64,000 bases of DNA, taken from contig CAJXAC010000002.1 of NCBI GenBank assembly GCA_913050035.1, forward strand, positions 1 to 64,000, in the 5' to 3' direction. The first letter of the stretch is position 1. Every line of letters begins with the position of its first letter. Origin of the DNA: an uncultured Gammaproteobacteria bacterium. GTDB taxonomy: Bacteria; Pseudomonadota; Gammaproteobacteria; Pseudomonadales; Azotimanducaceae. A program made the translations under genes and the position numbers. This document shows positions 1 through 8,797 of the stretch, in pieces. The notes below the pieces were generated by a model. That model was not told the origin of the DNA. It ran no database searches and saw nothing but the letters and a program-made list of their open reading frames with translations.

Positions 1-139
1 CTCAGGTAGTCTCTGCACCTTCCGGCGGTGTACCGCCGGCTTGGCTCAGGGTTGCCTGCGTTCGATTACTCGTCCGTGAAGGTTTCCCTGAATTCATCCC
101 GTTCATCCCGACCCTTTCGATGTCGGGAGCACCATTTTG
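1..139 (-). ncRNA. Group I self-splicing intron in tRNA-Ile (5' part)
   Basis: The intron starts directly after the CAU anticodon. Reading down from 139: P1 can form between exon CAU and an intron GUG, with the usual U.G wobble at the splice site, extended inward by two pairs. P2 is TCCCGAC/GTCGGGA, capped by a GAAA tetraloop. The P element is AATTCAGGGAAACC (about 91-78) and the Q element is CAACCCTGAGCCAAG (about 56-42), giving a perfect TCAGGG/CCCTGA P4. P6 is a CCGGCGG/CCGCCGG hairpin with a TACA loop. The R element, GCAGAGACTA (about 17-8), is the guanosine-binding P7 strand. P8, the S element, P9 and the 3' splice site lie outside the window. Position and architecture match the ~205-nt Azoarcus tRNA-Ile(CAU) intron. 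No homing endonuclease ORF is visible in the part present. Confidence 0.9.
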
Positions 140-176
140 ATGAGTCCACTGCTCTAACCAACTGAGCTATAGGCCC
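1..176 (-). tRNA. tRNA-Ile(CAU), interrupted and cut by window edge
   Basis: Only the 5' exon (176 down to 140) lies in the window. Read on the minus strand it shows a GGGCCTA acceptor strand, TA, a GCTC/GAGC D-stem with an AGTTGGTTA loop, the 5' anticodon strand GTGGA and a loop ending in CTCAT. The anticodon is therefore CAT. The GACTCAT context resembles the tRNA-Ile2 that carries lysidine and reads AUA; an elongator tRNA-Met cannot be fully excluded without the 3' half. A group I intron follows directly after the anticodon, so this is a split gene and not a broken one. It lies 15 bp downstream of rpoD on the same strand, an order known in Pseudomonas-like genomes, with no terminator visible between them. 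Confidence 0.85.
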
Positions 177-191
177 AAATCATTGCAACGT

Positions 192-2042
192 TTAGGTGTT
201 GCGCCCTTTGCCGCCCTCCGACGTTTCGTCTAAGAAGCTGCGCAGGTGCTCCGAGCGGCTCGGATGCCTGAGCTTGCGTAATGCTTTCGCTTCTATCTGA
301 CGAATCCGTTCGCGGGTGACGTCAAACTGTTTACCCACCTCTTCCAAGGTGTGGTCTGTGTTCATATCGATACCAAAGCGCATTCGCAGCACCTTAGCTT
401 CTCGTGCGGTCAGACCGCCGAGCACATCTTTTGTTGCTTCGCGCAGACCTTCGCCGGTGGCCAGCTCAATAGGCGAACCAATTGTGCTGTCTTCTATGAA
501 GTCACCCAGGTGCGAATCTTCGTCATCGCCAATAGGTGTTTCCATGGAAATAGGCTCTTTAGCGATCTTCAGTACCCGTCGCACTTTGTCTTCGGGCATT
601 TCCATACGATCGCCGAGTTCTTCTGGCGTCGGCTCTCTGCCCATTTCCTGCAGCATTTGCCGGCTGACACGATTGAGCTTGTTAATGGTCTCAATCATAT
701 GCACTGGTATTCGGATTGTGCGCGCCTGGTCTGCGATAGACCGGGTAATGGCTTGGCGAATCCACCATGTGGCATAGGTTGAAAACTTATATCCGCGCCG
801 GTATTCGAATTTATCTACCGCCTTCATCAAGCCGATATTGCCTTCTTGAATCAGGTCTAGGAATTGCAGCCCGCGATTGGTGTATTTCTTCGCGATTGAA
901 ATTACCAAACGCAGGTTCGCCTCAACCATATCTTTTTTCGCGCGCCGGGCTTTCGCTTCACCCAGAGACATGCGTCGATTGATGTCTTTGATCTCGGTAA
1001 TGCTGAGTTCGGTAATCTTGCTCAAGGCTTTGAGCTTTTTCTGCGAACGCGCAATATCGTCGCGCTGATTCTCTAGCGGCGTGGAGAAATCTTTTTTCGC
1101 CTTCACCAGCTTGTTAATCCAAGTGGCGCTGATTTCGTTACCTACGTACTCCTTACGGAACACATCGCGGGGTACGCGTGCACGTCTAACCGCTGCGGTC
1201 ATAATCAGGCGTTCATGTCGGCGCACGATGCCTTGTGCTTCTCGGGCCAGTTCTACCATGTGGTCGAAGTGCTTCGGAACAAGCTTAAAGCAGCAGTACG
1301 CTTCGCTGAGCTTAACCGCTTGGGCTTCGGCCTCTTTGCTTTTAGCGCCCTTTTCTTCGACCAGTTTGTTGTACTTGTTGTACTGACGCTTCAACAACGA
1401 AAAGCGCTTTTTCGCCTCGACCGGATCGGGGCCTTTGTTTTCTTCTTCCTCGTCATCGTCATCCGCCTCTGGCTTTTTAACTCCATCAGCGCCCACCTGT
1501 GTAGCCGCGGGAACGTGATCCGTTGGGTCCAGATATCCCACTAGTAAATCTGCTAATTTGTCTTCTTTAACCACTTCGGCATAGGTTTCCAACAGATACT
1601 CAACTGTGCCCGGGTAGTAGGAAAGTGCGGTAAGTACGTCGCGAATACCTTCTTCAATGCGCTTTGCGATGGCAATTTCGCCCTCGCGGGTCAGCAGTTC
1701 TACCGTACCCATCTCACGCATGTACATGCGCACCGGATCCGTTGTGCGGCCGGCTTCAGTCTCTACTGCGGCCAATGCAGCAGCTGCTTCTTCTGCAGCC
1801 AGTTCGTCTGCTGTGTTCTCTTCGTTGGTGAGCAGGTCATCGGCGTCAGGCGCGGTTTCATACACCGTGATGCCCATGTCATTGATCATACGAATGATGT
1901 CTTCGATCTGCTCAGGGTCAGAAATGTCGTCTGGCAGGTGATCATTCACCTCGCCATAGGTTAAGAATCCTTGTTCTTTACCCTTGGCAATTAATTCTTT
2001 GAGTTTGGACTGCTGATCGGTTGTCGTGATTTGGTTGCTCAT
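192..2042 (-). CDS. rpoD: RNA polymerase primary sigma factor RpoD (sigma-70)
   Basis: This is the housekeeping sigma factor that directs RNA polymerase to -35/-10 promoters. The 616 residues have the full group 1 layout: region 1.1 at the N-terminus, region 1.2 at about 101-133, a non-conserved insert with an acidic run at 193-201, region 2 at about 375-445 (including the [15 protein letters not shown] core-binding and -10-melting stretch), region 3 at about 455-535 and region 4 at about 545-600 with the [19 protein letters not shown] helix-turn-helix for the -35 box. The ATG at 2042 is preceded by an AGAGGG ribosome site. It is the last protein gene of the rpsU-yqeY-dnaG-rpoD block and has an apparent promoter of its own in the 286-bp gap after dnaG. 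Confidence 0.98.
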   Translation of the reverse strand: MSNQITTTDQQSKLKELIAKGKEQGFLTYGEVNDHLPDDISDPEQIEDIIRMINDMGITVYETAPDADDLLTNEENTADELAAEEAAAALAAVETEAGRTTDPVRMYMREMGTVELLTREGEIAIAKRIEEGIRDVLTALSYYPGTVEYLLETYAEVVKEDKLADLLVGYLDPTDHVPAATQVGADGVKKPEADDDDEEEENKGPDPVEAKKRFSLLKRQYNKYNKLVEEKGAKSKEAEAQAVKLSEAYCCFKLVPKHFDHMVELAREAQGIVRRHERLIMTAAVRRARVPRDVFRKEYVGNEISATWINKLVKAKKDFSTPLENQRDDIARSQKKLKALSKITELSITEIKDINRRMSLGEAKARRAKKDMVEANLRLVISIAKKYTNRGLQFLDLIQEGNIGLMKAVDKFEYRRGYKFSTYATWWIRQAITRSIADQARTIRIPVHMIETINKLNRVSRQMLQEMGREPTPEELGDRMEMPEDKVRRVLKIAKEPISMETPIGDDEDSHLGDFIEDSTIGSPIELATGEGLREATKDVLGGLTAREAKVLRMRFGIDMNTDHTLEEVGKQFDVTRERIRQIEAKALRKLRHPSRSEHLRSFLDETSEGGKGRNT

Positions 2043-2296
2043 AAGCCCTCTGCTTTTTCAGTCGTACTCGGCATCGTGTACCGCCGTTTACGACTACTTG
2101 TCTTTATCCGATAGGGTCTGGCGCTGGAGCTGACTGCTGGGGCTGTTTGAGCGACGTTATTTATGCGCTCCGATTGCAGCAGGCTCATCGCGTTTCGCTT
2201 AAACCGGTTCGTGATCATCCCGCTCGGCTAACTATTGTCGCGATGCGACTATCTGCCTGACCTTTTACCTTGGCAGCTTGCTTCGAGCGACCGCGG

Positions 2297-2305
2297 ATTA
2301 TATCA
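2297..2305 (-). promoter_or_regulatory. Candidate rpoD promoter, extended -10 TGATATAAT
   Basis: On the minus strand the dnaG-rpoD gap contains TGATATAAT, a perfect TGn extended -10 element with a consensus TATAAT hexamer. No good -35 box lies 16-18 bp upstream, as is typical of extended -10 promoters. Transcription would begin near 2290 and give rpoD a leader of about 250 nt. This would allow rpoD expression independent of rpsU and dnaG. It is inferred from motif only. Confidence 0.5.
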
Positions 2306-2328
2306 GCAGAATACGCGGGCACCAGCAT

Positions 2329-4101
2329 TCAAATGGGGAATTCCTCATCTGAATAATCGTCCGAATCAGTGGCTAATTCGTCGAATGGATCGAAGTCAGT
2401 GTCCACATCAGGCTGTTCTGGCGCTACTTGAGACGAGCTTGCGGCAACCCGAGCGCGAATTTCAGCAACTTGGGGCCGACCTTTGCGCCGTTTCAACATC
2501 CTTTCAATGCCCTCGAAAAAAGCCTTTTGTTGCCCCGCTGAATCCAGTAACGACTGACGTTGTGCTAACTGCTGAATGTCGTCAAATCCCGGCAAGCCTT
2601 GCCACCGCACCAATATCTCCTCGCTATCGGCTTCCGGGTGCTGCTGCACTAACTGCACTAGCACACCGAACACCCCGAGTTCGGCGGCATGCAGCTGTAG
2701 ATCTTGGCGTTGCTCATCACTCAACTCCTGCCACAGCGATGGCAATCTGAGCAGTATCTCAGCCATCCTTTGCGGCAGTTCCTGGGTTCGCTGTGCTTGC
2801 TGGGGATTCGGGCGCCTGAATGAAGGCTTGGAGCGCTGCAGCGGCTGCGCCATACCACCAAGGTCGCGCACTCGCGCCTGCACCAGATCACGCAACACAC
2901 CCGGAGTAATCTTTTCCACATAGGGGCTGGCAAGGCCAATAAATTTGGCGCGGCCATCCAGTGTGGCCAAGTCCAATCCGTCAGCCAATCGGCTTAACAA
3001 GAATTCTAAAGCGGGCACAGCGTTATCAATGAAGCCCTGAAACGCCGACTGGCCCTGGGTGCGTATCAGCGAATCTGGATCTTCGCCATCTGGGAGAAAA
3101 GCAAATTTAAGTTGTCTGTGTTCATTGAGTACCGGCAGCGCGCTTTCTAGCGCTCGCCAAGCGGCGCTGCGACCGGCTTTGTCGCCATCGAAGCAACACA
3201 CCACTCGATCGGCATACCGGTATAACTTTTTGAAGTGGGCCTCACCGGTGGCGGTACCTAAGGTCGCGACCGCATTAACAATGCCATTTTGCGCTAACGC
3301 CACGACATCCATGTAGCCTTCCACCACCAAAAGTTCTTCAATGTTACGCAGCGCTTTACGCGCCTCGTATAACCCATAGAGCTCCTGGGCCTTAAAAAAG
3401 ATCGGCGTTTCCGGCGAGTTGAGATATTTCGGACCGCCGTCTTGGGACAAGATACGTCCACCGAAGGCAATTACCCGACCTCGGGTATCGCGGATCGGAA
3501 ACATGATCCGATCACGGAACCGGTCATATACACGACCTTTGTCGTTCTTGGTCAGTAGTCCTGCCGTGAGCAGTTTTTCTTCGCTGATCCTTTCATTTGT
3601 TAATGCTTCGCCTACCCCATGCCATTCTGCGGGTGCGTAACCGATTCCAAAATCCCGGGCAATTTCCCCTGTGAGCCCGCGACCCTTGAGATAGTCCACT
3701 GCCGTAGAGGCGCCACGCAATTGGTTGCGATAGAAACGCTCCGCCTGTTCCAGAACGGTATATAGGTCCTCATCAACCTTCACCACTGGGCCCCGACCCT
3801 GCTCTCTGGGGACTTCCATGCCCATATCTCGAGCAAGCATTTCCACGGCTTCAACAAATTCTAAACGCTCGTACTTCATCAGGAAGGTCAGCACCGTGCC
3901 GCTCTCCTGACAACCAAAGCAATGAAAAAATTGTTTATCAGGGCTGACCGAAAAAGAGGGTGTTTTTTCGTCGTGGAACGGGCACAGGCCGGAGTAATTC
4001 TTGCCGGTTTTCTTTAACGTTACACGTTCATCAATGACACTAACGATGTCAGCTCGATCAATCAGGTCATTTATGAAGTGTTGGGGTATTCGGCCAGCCA
4101 A
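2329..4101 (-). CDS. dnaG: DNA primase DnaG
   Basis: This primase synthesises RNA primers at the replication fork with DnaB helicase. Numbered from a GTG at 4119, the N-terminal CHC2 zinc finger has ligands C46, H49, C67 and C70 (CPFHDEKTPSF ... FHCFGC). The central RNA polymerase fold has a Toprim domain with VVEGYMD and the acidic FDGD segment, and a C-terminal helicase-binding region follows. Homologues start MAGRIP/MAGLIP, and here the matching codon is a TTG at 4101 (LAGRIPQ). That start is preferred over the GTG at 4119, which adds six residues; neither has a strong ribosome site. It lies between yqeY and rpoD in the classic macromolecular-synthesis operon. Confidence 0.96.
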   Translation of the reverse strand: MAGRIPQHFINDLIDRADIVSVIDERVTLKKTGKNYSGLCPFHDEKTPSFSVSPDKQFFHCFGCQESGTVLTFLMKYERLEFVEAVEMLARDMGMEVPREQGRGPVVKVDEDLYTVLEQAERFYRNQLRGASTAVDYLKGRGLTGEIARDFGIGYAPAEWHGVGEALTNERISEEKLLTAGLLTKNDKGRVYDRFRDRIMFPIRDTRGRVIAFGGRILSQDGGPKYLNSPETPIFFKAQELYGLYEARKALRNIEELLVVEGYMDVVALAQNGIVNAVATLGTATGEAHFKKLYRYADRVVCCFDGDKAGRSAAWRALESALPVLNEHRQLKFAFLPDGEDPDSLIRTQGQSAFQGFIDNAVPALEFLLSRLADGLDLATLDGRAKFIGLASPYVEKITPGVLRDLVQARVRDLGGMAQPLQRSKPSFRRPNPQQAQRTQELPQRMAEILLRLPSLWQELSDEQRQDLQLHAAELGVFGVLVQLVQQHPEADSEEILVRWQGLPGFDDIQQLAQRQSLLDSAGQQKAFFEGIERMLKRRKGRPQVAEIRARVAASSSQVAPEQPDVDTDFDPFDELATDSDDYSDEEFPI

Positions 4102-4185
4102 GGTCTTCGCGCTTCGCACTAGAAAAACAACAGGCTACCACAAGCAATGGCCACCGCACTGCTAAATGGAATAATAATCCGAGCG

Positions 4186-4635
4186 CTAACCCGCCAATTG
4201 GGATTTAACTAGAGCGCTGGCACGCCCCATGTCGACTCGACCTTCGCCCTGAGCTTTCAGTAACCCCATGACCTTGCCCATATCTTGCATCCCGCTCGCG
4301 CCCGCCTGTGCGATGATGTCGGCAACAAATGCACTGAGCTCTTCCTCGTCCATCTGTTCCGGCAGGAATCCTTGAATTACAGAGATTTCGTAGGCTTCTA
4401 TGGCGGCAAGATCGTCTCTGCCCGCATCCTCATACTGGCTTTGAGCGTCTTGGCGTTGCTTCAACATTTTGTTGAGTATGGCAAAGATATCGTCATCACT
4501 GAGCTCTCGGCGCTCATCTACCTCTAGCCGTTTAACTTCCGCATTAACCATGCGCAGGGTTGCTACACGCTCTTTGTCGCGTGCACGCATTGCGTCTTTA
4601 GTGGATTGATTTAGGTGCTCTTTGAGTGCGGACAT
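4186..4635 (-). CDS. yqeY: YqeY / GatB-like domain protein
   Basis: This 149-residue protein matches the YqeY family: an N-terminal ALKEHLNQSTKDAMRARDK helix, a VNAEVKRLEVD segment, EISVIQGFLPEQM, and a C-terminal region (MGKVMGLLKAQGEGRVDMGRASALVK) like the tRNA-binding tail domain of the GatB subunit of Asp/Glu-tRNA amidotransferase. The family is thought to act on aminoacyl-tRNA or tRNA, but the exact role is not established. It sits between rpsU and dnaG on the same strand, as in Pseudomonas and many other gammaproteobacteria, and is probably co-transcribed with them. Confidence 0.92.
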   Translation of the reverse strand: MSALKEHLNQSTKDAMRARDKERVATLRMVNAEVKRLEVDERRELSDDDIFAILNKMLKQRQDAQSQYEDAGRDDLAAIEAYEISVIQGFLPEQMDEEELSAFVADIIAQAGASGMQDMGKVMGLLKAQGEGRVDMGRASALVKSQLAG

Positions 4636-4658
4636 GGTGCCGATAACGTGGGGAATGA

Positions 4659-4678
4659 GGCCGCTACAAAAAGCGGCC
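4659..4678 (-). other. RNA hairpin in rpsU-yqeY gap
   Basis: A perfect 7-bp stem, GGCCGCT/AGCGGCC, with a six-base A-rich loop (on the plus strand) lies 17 bp beyond the rpsU stop codon. On the minus strand there is no T-run after it, so it is not a complete intrinsic terminator. In E. coli a partial terminator between rpsU and dnaG lowers dnaG expression; this hairpin is placed to do something similar or to protect the rpsU 3' end. Confidence 0.4.
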
Positions 4679-4695
4679 GGGCATTATGCTGGACG

Positions 4696-4911
4696 CTAGT
4701 AGGCGCGATCGAACTTACGAGATTCGCGCTGAAGCTTCTTCATATGGCGCTTTACCGCAGCTGCAGCCTTACGCTTGCGCACTGCTGTTGGCTTCTCGTA
4801 GAACTCGCGACGGCGCACTTCGGAGAGTACCCCGGCTTTTTCGCATGAACGCTTGAAACGGCGCAGTGCGATATCAAATGGTTCGTTCTCTTTTACTCTT
4901 ACGTGAGGCAT
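4696..4911 (-). CDS. rpsU: 30S ribosomal protein S21
   Basis: This is a 71-residue ribosomal protein S21, a component of the 30S platform near the anti-Shine-Dalgarno region. The sequence begins [20 protein letters not shown] and continues with the basic [24 protein letters not shown] segment typical of the family. The frame is open further upstream (to 4938), but the family start and an AGAAG ribosome site place the start at the ATG at 4911. It is the first gene of the rpsU-yqeY-dnaG-rpoD operon and is preceded by a good sigma-70 promoter. Confidence 0.97.
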   Translation of the reverse strand: MPHVRVKENEPFDIALRRFKRSCEKAGVLSEVRRREFYEKPTAVRKRKAAAAVKRHMKKLQRESRKFDRAY

Positions 4912-4961
4912 AAAACTTCTTTGTTCTTGTAGACACATGGATCTATTGATTGAGGGCGCGG

Positions 4962-4990
4962 ATTCTACACAGCGGCTCTGATGACAGCAA
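4962..4990 (-). promoter_or_regulatory. Sigma-70 promoter for rpsU operon
   Basis: On the minus strand a -35 box TTGCTG (4990-4985) and a -10 box TAGAAT (4967-4962) are separated by exactly 17 bp. The predicted start near 4955 would give rpsU a leader of about 45 nt. The placement directly upstream of the macromolecular-synthesis operon supports the call. Confidence 0.65.
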
Positions 4991-5076
4991 CCATGTTGCA
5001 GTTAATTTAATAGCCGTTAATTTGGCCTCAAGGACAGAAATTTCTTTGGTTTCGCGACGCGCCAGACAACGTTGGG

Positions 5077-5082
5077 TATGAT
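5077..5082 (+). promoter_or_regulatory. -10 box of tsaD, likely leaderless
   Basis: TATGAT ends exactly 6 nt before the tsaD ATG, so transcription would start at or next to the start codon. No ribosome site is visible. The -35 region is weak. Other genes in the window show the same spacing (amgK, nadE; srkA within 1 nt). Confidence 0.5.
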
Positions 5083-5088
5083 AGCGCC

Positions 5089-6132
5089 ATGCTCATCCTC
5101 GGTATTGAAACTTCCTGCGACGAAACCGGACTGGCGTTGTATGACACCGATAAAGGCCTGCTCGATCAGGTGCTGTACAGCCAAATCACTCTACATGCCG
5201 ACTACGGTGGCGTGGTGCCGGAGTTGGCGTCGCGAGACCACGTACGCAAGATTGCCCCACTGACGCAACAATTGCTCGACCAAACCGGTTGCACTCTGAA
5301 TGACCTCGACGGTGTGGCCTATACTGCCGGTCCAGGATTAATGGGCGCACTTTTAGTCGGTGCCAGCTATGCGCGCAGTCTCAGTTGGGCGCTGGACATT
5401 CCAGCGCTGGCCGTACACCACATGGAAGCTCACCTGTTGGCTCCGCTTCTGGCAGAACGAAAACCGCCTTTGCCCTTTGTTGCGCTACTGGTATCCGGTG
5501 GCCATACCCAGCTGGTACGCGTGGGCCAACTCGGCGAGTACGAATTACTCGGTGAGTCTGTTGATGACGCCGCTGGTGAGGCCTTCGACAAAACCGCCAA
5601 ACTGTTGGACTTCGACTATCCCGGAGGCCCCGCGGTGGCAAAAGCCGCAGCCCGGGCGGAGGCGCGTAACCAAAAGCTTGGGCTGGAATCGCGGTTTCGT
5701 TTTCCACGCCCTATGACTGACCGCCCAGGCCTAGATTTTAGTTTCAGCGGTTTGAAAACCTTTGCTCTTAACACTGTGCAACAGCATAGCCCGCTGTCCG
5801 ATGTGGATCGCGACGACATCGCCTTAGCGTTCGAAGAGGCAGCAGTGGACACGCTAGTTATCAAGTGCCGGCGCGCCATAAAGCAGGCCGGCGCACCACA
5901 TCTGGTAATTGCCGGCGGCGTCAGCGCTAACCAACGCCTACGGCGACAATTAGAGAACCAATTGGAAGGCGAGGTGTACTACGCACCACCACAGCTATGT
6001 ACCGATAATGGGGCTATGATCGCCTATGCTGGGGCTTTGCGTCTGCAGGCCCAGGGTGGCGACGCTGATTTAGCCATCAACACCCGCGCACGCTGGCCAC
6101 TTAACGAACTACCGGCCATCGCAAAGTCATGA
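5089..6132 (+). CDS. tsaD: tRNA N6-threonylcarbamoyladenosine transferase TsaD
   Basis: TsaD (formerly Gcp/YgjD) transfers the threonylcarbamoyl group to A37 of ANN-reading tRNAs, with TsaB and TsaE. The 347 residues start [19 protein letters not shown]. The HMEAH metal-binding motif gives H111 and H115. SGGHTQLV and the [13 protein letters not shown] phosphate-binding region are present, as is the late [12 protein letters not shown] metal-ligand motif. The gene is divergent from rpsU, the usual neighbour, and its stop overlaps folB by 4 bp. The promoter pattern suggests a leaderless transcript. Confidence 0.97.
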   Translation: MLILGIETSCDETGLALYDTDKGLLDQVLYSQITLHADYGGVVPELASRDHVRKIAPLTQQLLDQTGCTLNDLDGVAYTAGPGLMGALLVGASYARSLSWALDIPALAVHHMEAHLLAPLLAERKPPLPFVALLVSGGHTQLVRVGQLGEYELLGESVDDAAGEAFDKTAKLLDFDYPGGPAVAKAAARAEARNQKLGLESRFRFPRPMTDRPGLDFSFSGLKTFALNTVQQHSPLSDVDRDDIALAFEEAAVDTLVIKCRRAIKQAGAPHLVIAGGVSANQRLRRQLENQLEGEVYYAPPQLCTDNGAMIAYAGALRLQAQGGDADLAINTRARWPLNELPAIAKS

Positions 6133-6479
6133 GCGATATTGTCTTTATAGAGCAGCTCGAGGTGCAGGCGATCCTTGGCATATTGCCCGAAGAGCGCACC
6201 ACCCCCCAGCGTGTTGTCATCGAACTGCAGTTAGAGACTGACAGTCGGCCCGCCGCTCAGAGCAAAAACATCGACGATACCCTGGACTATGCAGCACTTG
6301 CTGAACAGGTTCGCACGCTCACGGTGGCTGGCGAGTACTTGCTTATTGAGACATTGATCAACGACATCGCCGATCTTTGTTTACGCTTACCCTTGGCTCA
6401 AGCTGTGACCGTGCGCGTATGTAAGCCACAAGCGGTCAGCGACGCCTTAGTAGGCCTACAGATTTACCGCGCCAAATAA
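6129..6479 (+). CDS. folB: Dihydroneopterin aldolase FolB
   Basis: FolB converts dihydroneopterin to 6-hydroxymethyl-dihydropterin in folate synthesis. The 116 residues begin [23 protein letters not shown], with the typical [12 protein letters not shown] and [15 protein letters not shown] segments and the [10 protein letters not shown]-terminal strand. It overlaps tsaD by 4 bp (ATGA), implying translational coupling. Its 3' end overlaps the convergent cca gene by 16 bp. Confidence 0.95.
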   Translation: MSDIVFIEQLEVQAILGILPEERTTPQRVVIELQLETDSRPAAQSKNIDDTLDYAALAEQVRTLTVAGEYLLIETLINDIADLCLRLPLAQAVTVRVCKPQAVSDALVGLQIYRAK

Positions 6480-7540
6480 TTCTGCAGCCAGGTCAGGCGA
6501 AGCTGATTTAGGGCCTCGCCATAGGCGCTACCGGCTAGGTTATGATCTGCAGGCAATTGAATATCGCGCAGACCCAAGCGAATGTCGTTAAACACCTCAT
6601 CACTCGGCCCAACGGTATCCAAGCCCAGCGCCTGCATAAGCCGCTGGCAGCGCGAACCGTCATGCAACACCTGTAGATCGATCAGCGCACCCAGCAACTC
6701 CAACGCTTGCCCAGCAGACCATGGATAAGAGCATAGAACATCGCCATATAAGAGCCGATCAGTCGCCAACTGCAGGTAATGTTTGGGAATACGCAACCGC
6801 TTAGCCAAGCGTTGCAGGTTCGCCATAGACCAGGGCAATAGCGCAAAGCGCTGCTCACTGGTGCCGCTGTCGAACTGGTGAGTAGTGGCGCTGGTTAATT
6901 CCTCGAGCCATGGCGTCAGGCCACCACACTCTGCCAGTACCTGAAACCAGCGTTGCGGCTGAGCAGCCCCCAAAGCTTTTGCAAATTCCTGCCAAACTCG
7001 TTCTGCCGACAGAGTTTCTAGCTCACCGGCAGCCGTCATGTTGCGCATCAGCGCCTGAGTCTCAGCGGCAACGGCAAAACCCGGCAGTTGCGCTGCAAAG
7101 CGCGCTACCCGGAACACCCGCAGTGGATCTTCAATAAAAGCCTCGGAGACATGCCGCAGCACTCGGTCATGCAAATCTTGCTGACCGTTATACGGATCAA
7201 TGAGGTGCCCTTCGCTCGTCTTAGCAATCGCGTTAATGGTCAAATCGCGCCGGCCCAAATCCTGTTCGAGGGTGACATCTGGACGAGCATCAACGACAAA
7301 ACCACGATGGCCTTGCCCGCGCTTGCGCTCGGTGCGCGCAAGGGCGTGCTCTTCTTTTGTTTGCGGATGTAAAAATACCGGGAAGTCTTTGCCCACGCGC
7401 ACAAAATCCAGGGCCAGCAATTGCTGTTCCGTGGCACCGACCACCACCCAATCTCGATCCGGACTGAGTCGACCCAGCAGTTCGTCGCGGACGGCTCCGC
7501 CAACCAAATAACACTGCAACTGCTCAATAGATGACGCCAT
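6464..7540 (-). CDS. cca: CCA-adding tRNA nucleotidyltransferase
   Basis: This enzyme adds or repairs the CCA end of tRNAs. At 358 residues it holds the nucleotidyltransferase head ([14 protein letters not shown], then [11 protein letters not shown] with the catalytic acidic pair), the [10 protein letters not shown] motif, and the [15 protein letters not shown] neck/body. It is shorter than the E. coli Cca (about 412 residues), and no HD phosphohydrolase motif is evident after residue 230. It is thus the compact form found in Pseudomonas-type genomes. The start abuts the stop of apaH. Confidence 0.93.
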   Translation of the reverse strand: MASSIEQLQCYLVGGAVRDELLGRLSPDRDWVVVGATEQQLLALDFVRVGKDFPVFLHPQTKEEHALARTERKRGQGHRGFVVDARPDVTLEQDLGRRDLTINAIAKTSEGHLIDPYNGQQDLHDRVLRHVSEAFIEDPLRVFRVARFAAQLPGFAVAAETQALMRNMTAAGELETLSAERVWQEFAKALGAAQPQRWFQVLAECGGLTPWLEELTSATTHQFDSGTSEQRFALLPWSMANLQRLAKRLRIPKHYLQLATDRLLYGDVLCSYPWSAGQALELLGALIDLQVLHDGSRCQRLMQALGLDTVGPSDEVFNDIRLGLRDIQLPADHNLAGSAYGEALNQLRLTWLQNYLAR

Positions 7541-8362
7541 CTATGCCGCCTGCAGCGCGGCCTGAGAAATAAGTTCGCCGGTTTCCAGACAATAGGCCGT
7601 TAGGGTGCGCCCCCAAACACAGCCGGTATCAAGGGCGATGGCATCGGCCACTCCGGTACGACCTTCCAATGCGGCCCAGTGACCAAAAAGAATTTTGCTA
7701 GATGGCCGCTCGGCGGGGAACCGATACCACGGCCGCAAACCTTCTGGCGCGCCGTCAAGCGCACCTTTATGGCTAAAGTTCATACTCTGGGAGCCATCGA
7801 GCAAGCGCATACGCGTGAAGAAATTAGTTATTGCCCGCAATCTGTCCATGCCCTGCAAATCCTCGCGCCACACCCCAGGCTCATTGCCATACATATGGCG
7901 GAAAAACTCGACATAAGAAATAGCGCCTTTGCCCTGCATGACACTTTCTACCTCCGCCGCGTACTTCAGCGCCTGTCGGTACGACCACATAGGTGGAATA
8001 CCCGCATGCACCAGCACATGTTGTTGGTCGGTAGAAACATGCAGTAGAGGTTGCTGACGAAGCCAATGGCCAAGCTCCTGTACATCATCTGCTTGCAGGA
8101 GTTCATCTAGGGTATCGGATCGATTTGGCGAATGGCCTCCAAACAAGATCGCCAAAAAGTGTAAGTCATGATTACCCAGAACTATGCGGCATTGATCCGC
8201 CATAGCATGTAGCCGACGGAGGACACTGAGCGAATCCGGGCCGCGATTAATCAAATCTCCGGCAAGCCAAAGTTGGTCCTCCTCACCAAACCCGATTTTC
8301 TCGAGCAGGGCTGCGAGTTCGCGATCACAACCTTGGATATCACCAACCGCGTAGGTAGCCAT
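7541..8362 (-). CDS. apaH: Diadenosine tetraphosphatase ApaH
   Basis: ApaH hydrolyses Ap4A symmetrically to two ADP and also decaps Np4-RNA. The 273 residues carry the metallophosphatase motifs: GDIQGC at the N-terminus, GDLINRGPDS and GNHDLHFL, and later VLVHAGIPPMW. It lies in the conserved apaG-apaH neighbourhood, directly upstream of cca on the same strand. Confidence 0.96.
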   Translation of the reverse strand: MATYAVGDIQGCDRELAALLEKIGFGEEDQLWLAGDLINRGPDSLSVLRRLHAMADQCRIVLGNHDLHFLAILFGGHSPNRSDTLDELLQADDVQELGHWLRQQPLLHVSTDQQHVLVHAGIPPMWSYRQALKYAAEVESVMQGKGAISYVEFFRHMYGNEPGVWREDLQGMDRLRAITNFFTRMRLLDGSQSMNFSHKGALDGAPEGLRPWYRFPAERPSSKILFGHWAALEGRTGVADAIALDTGCVWGRTLTAYCLETGELISQAALQAA

Positions 8363-8389
8363 CTGGTTTAATTCTCCACTACCACGAGC

Positions 8390-8797
8390 TCAGTGCACCA
8401 GTTCAGAGACCGCAAGACTGAACTGTGGGATTGCAACATCGAAATGTTCACCCGCATCGGTGACAAATTCGTAGTGTCCGCGCATAACGCCTACCGGCGT
8501 TTTTAATATGGCGCCACTGGTATAACGGAATCCCTGCCCCGGCTGGATCCGTGGCTGCTGACCTACAACACCAGGACCATGAACTTCTTCAAGCTCGCCC
8601 TGCCCGTCGGTTATGAACCAATGGCGGTTAAGCAGCTGGCTCGCCTCGCTGGCGTTATTTTCGATCGTAATGGTGTAGGCGAATACATAGCGTTGGGCCG
8701 TGGGGTCCGATTCCTGGGGCAAATAACGGGATTCTACCGTCACGCGCACGCCACCCTCGTCCATCTCTGCATCAGAGCCATCTGTTGTTTTACTCAT
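8390..8797 (-). CDS. apaG: ApaG protein
   Basis: ApaG is a small immunoglobulin-like fold protein of uncertain function, historically linked to cobalt and magnesium resistance. The 135 residues contain the family motifs YTITIENN, LLNRHWFITDGQG, VVGQQPRIQPGQGFRYTSG and GVMRGHYEF. The N-terminus carries about 15 extra residues rich in acidic and Ser/Thr residues. The ATG overlaps the rsmA stop by 4 bp, so the two are probably translationally coupled. Confidence 0.95.
   Translation of the reverse strand: MSKTTDGSDAEMDEGGVRVTVESRYLPQESDPTAQRYVFAYTITIENNASEASQLLNRHWFITDGQGELEEVHGPGVVGQQPRIQPGQGFRYTSGAILKTPVGVMRGHYEFVTDAGEHFDVAIPQFSLAVSELVH

Noticed and set aside
1..176. A degenerate tRNA pseudogene
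   Set aside because: The half tRNA is followed by ordered group I core elements starting exactly after the anticodon, so an intron explains it better.
2235..2750. Plus-strand ORF of 171 codons over the dnaG end
   Set aside because: It is antisense to dnaG, has no family signature, and dnaG is unambiguous; treated as a shadow frame.
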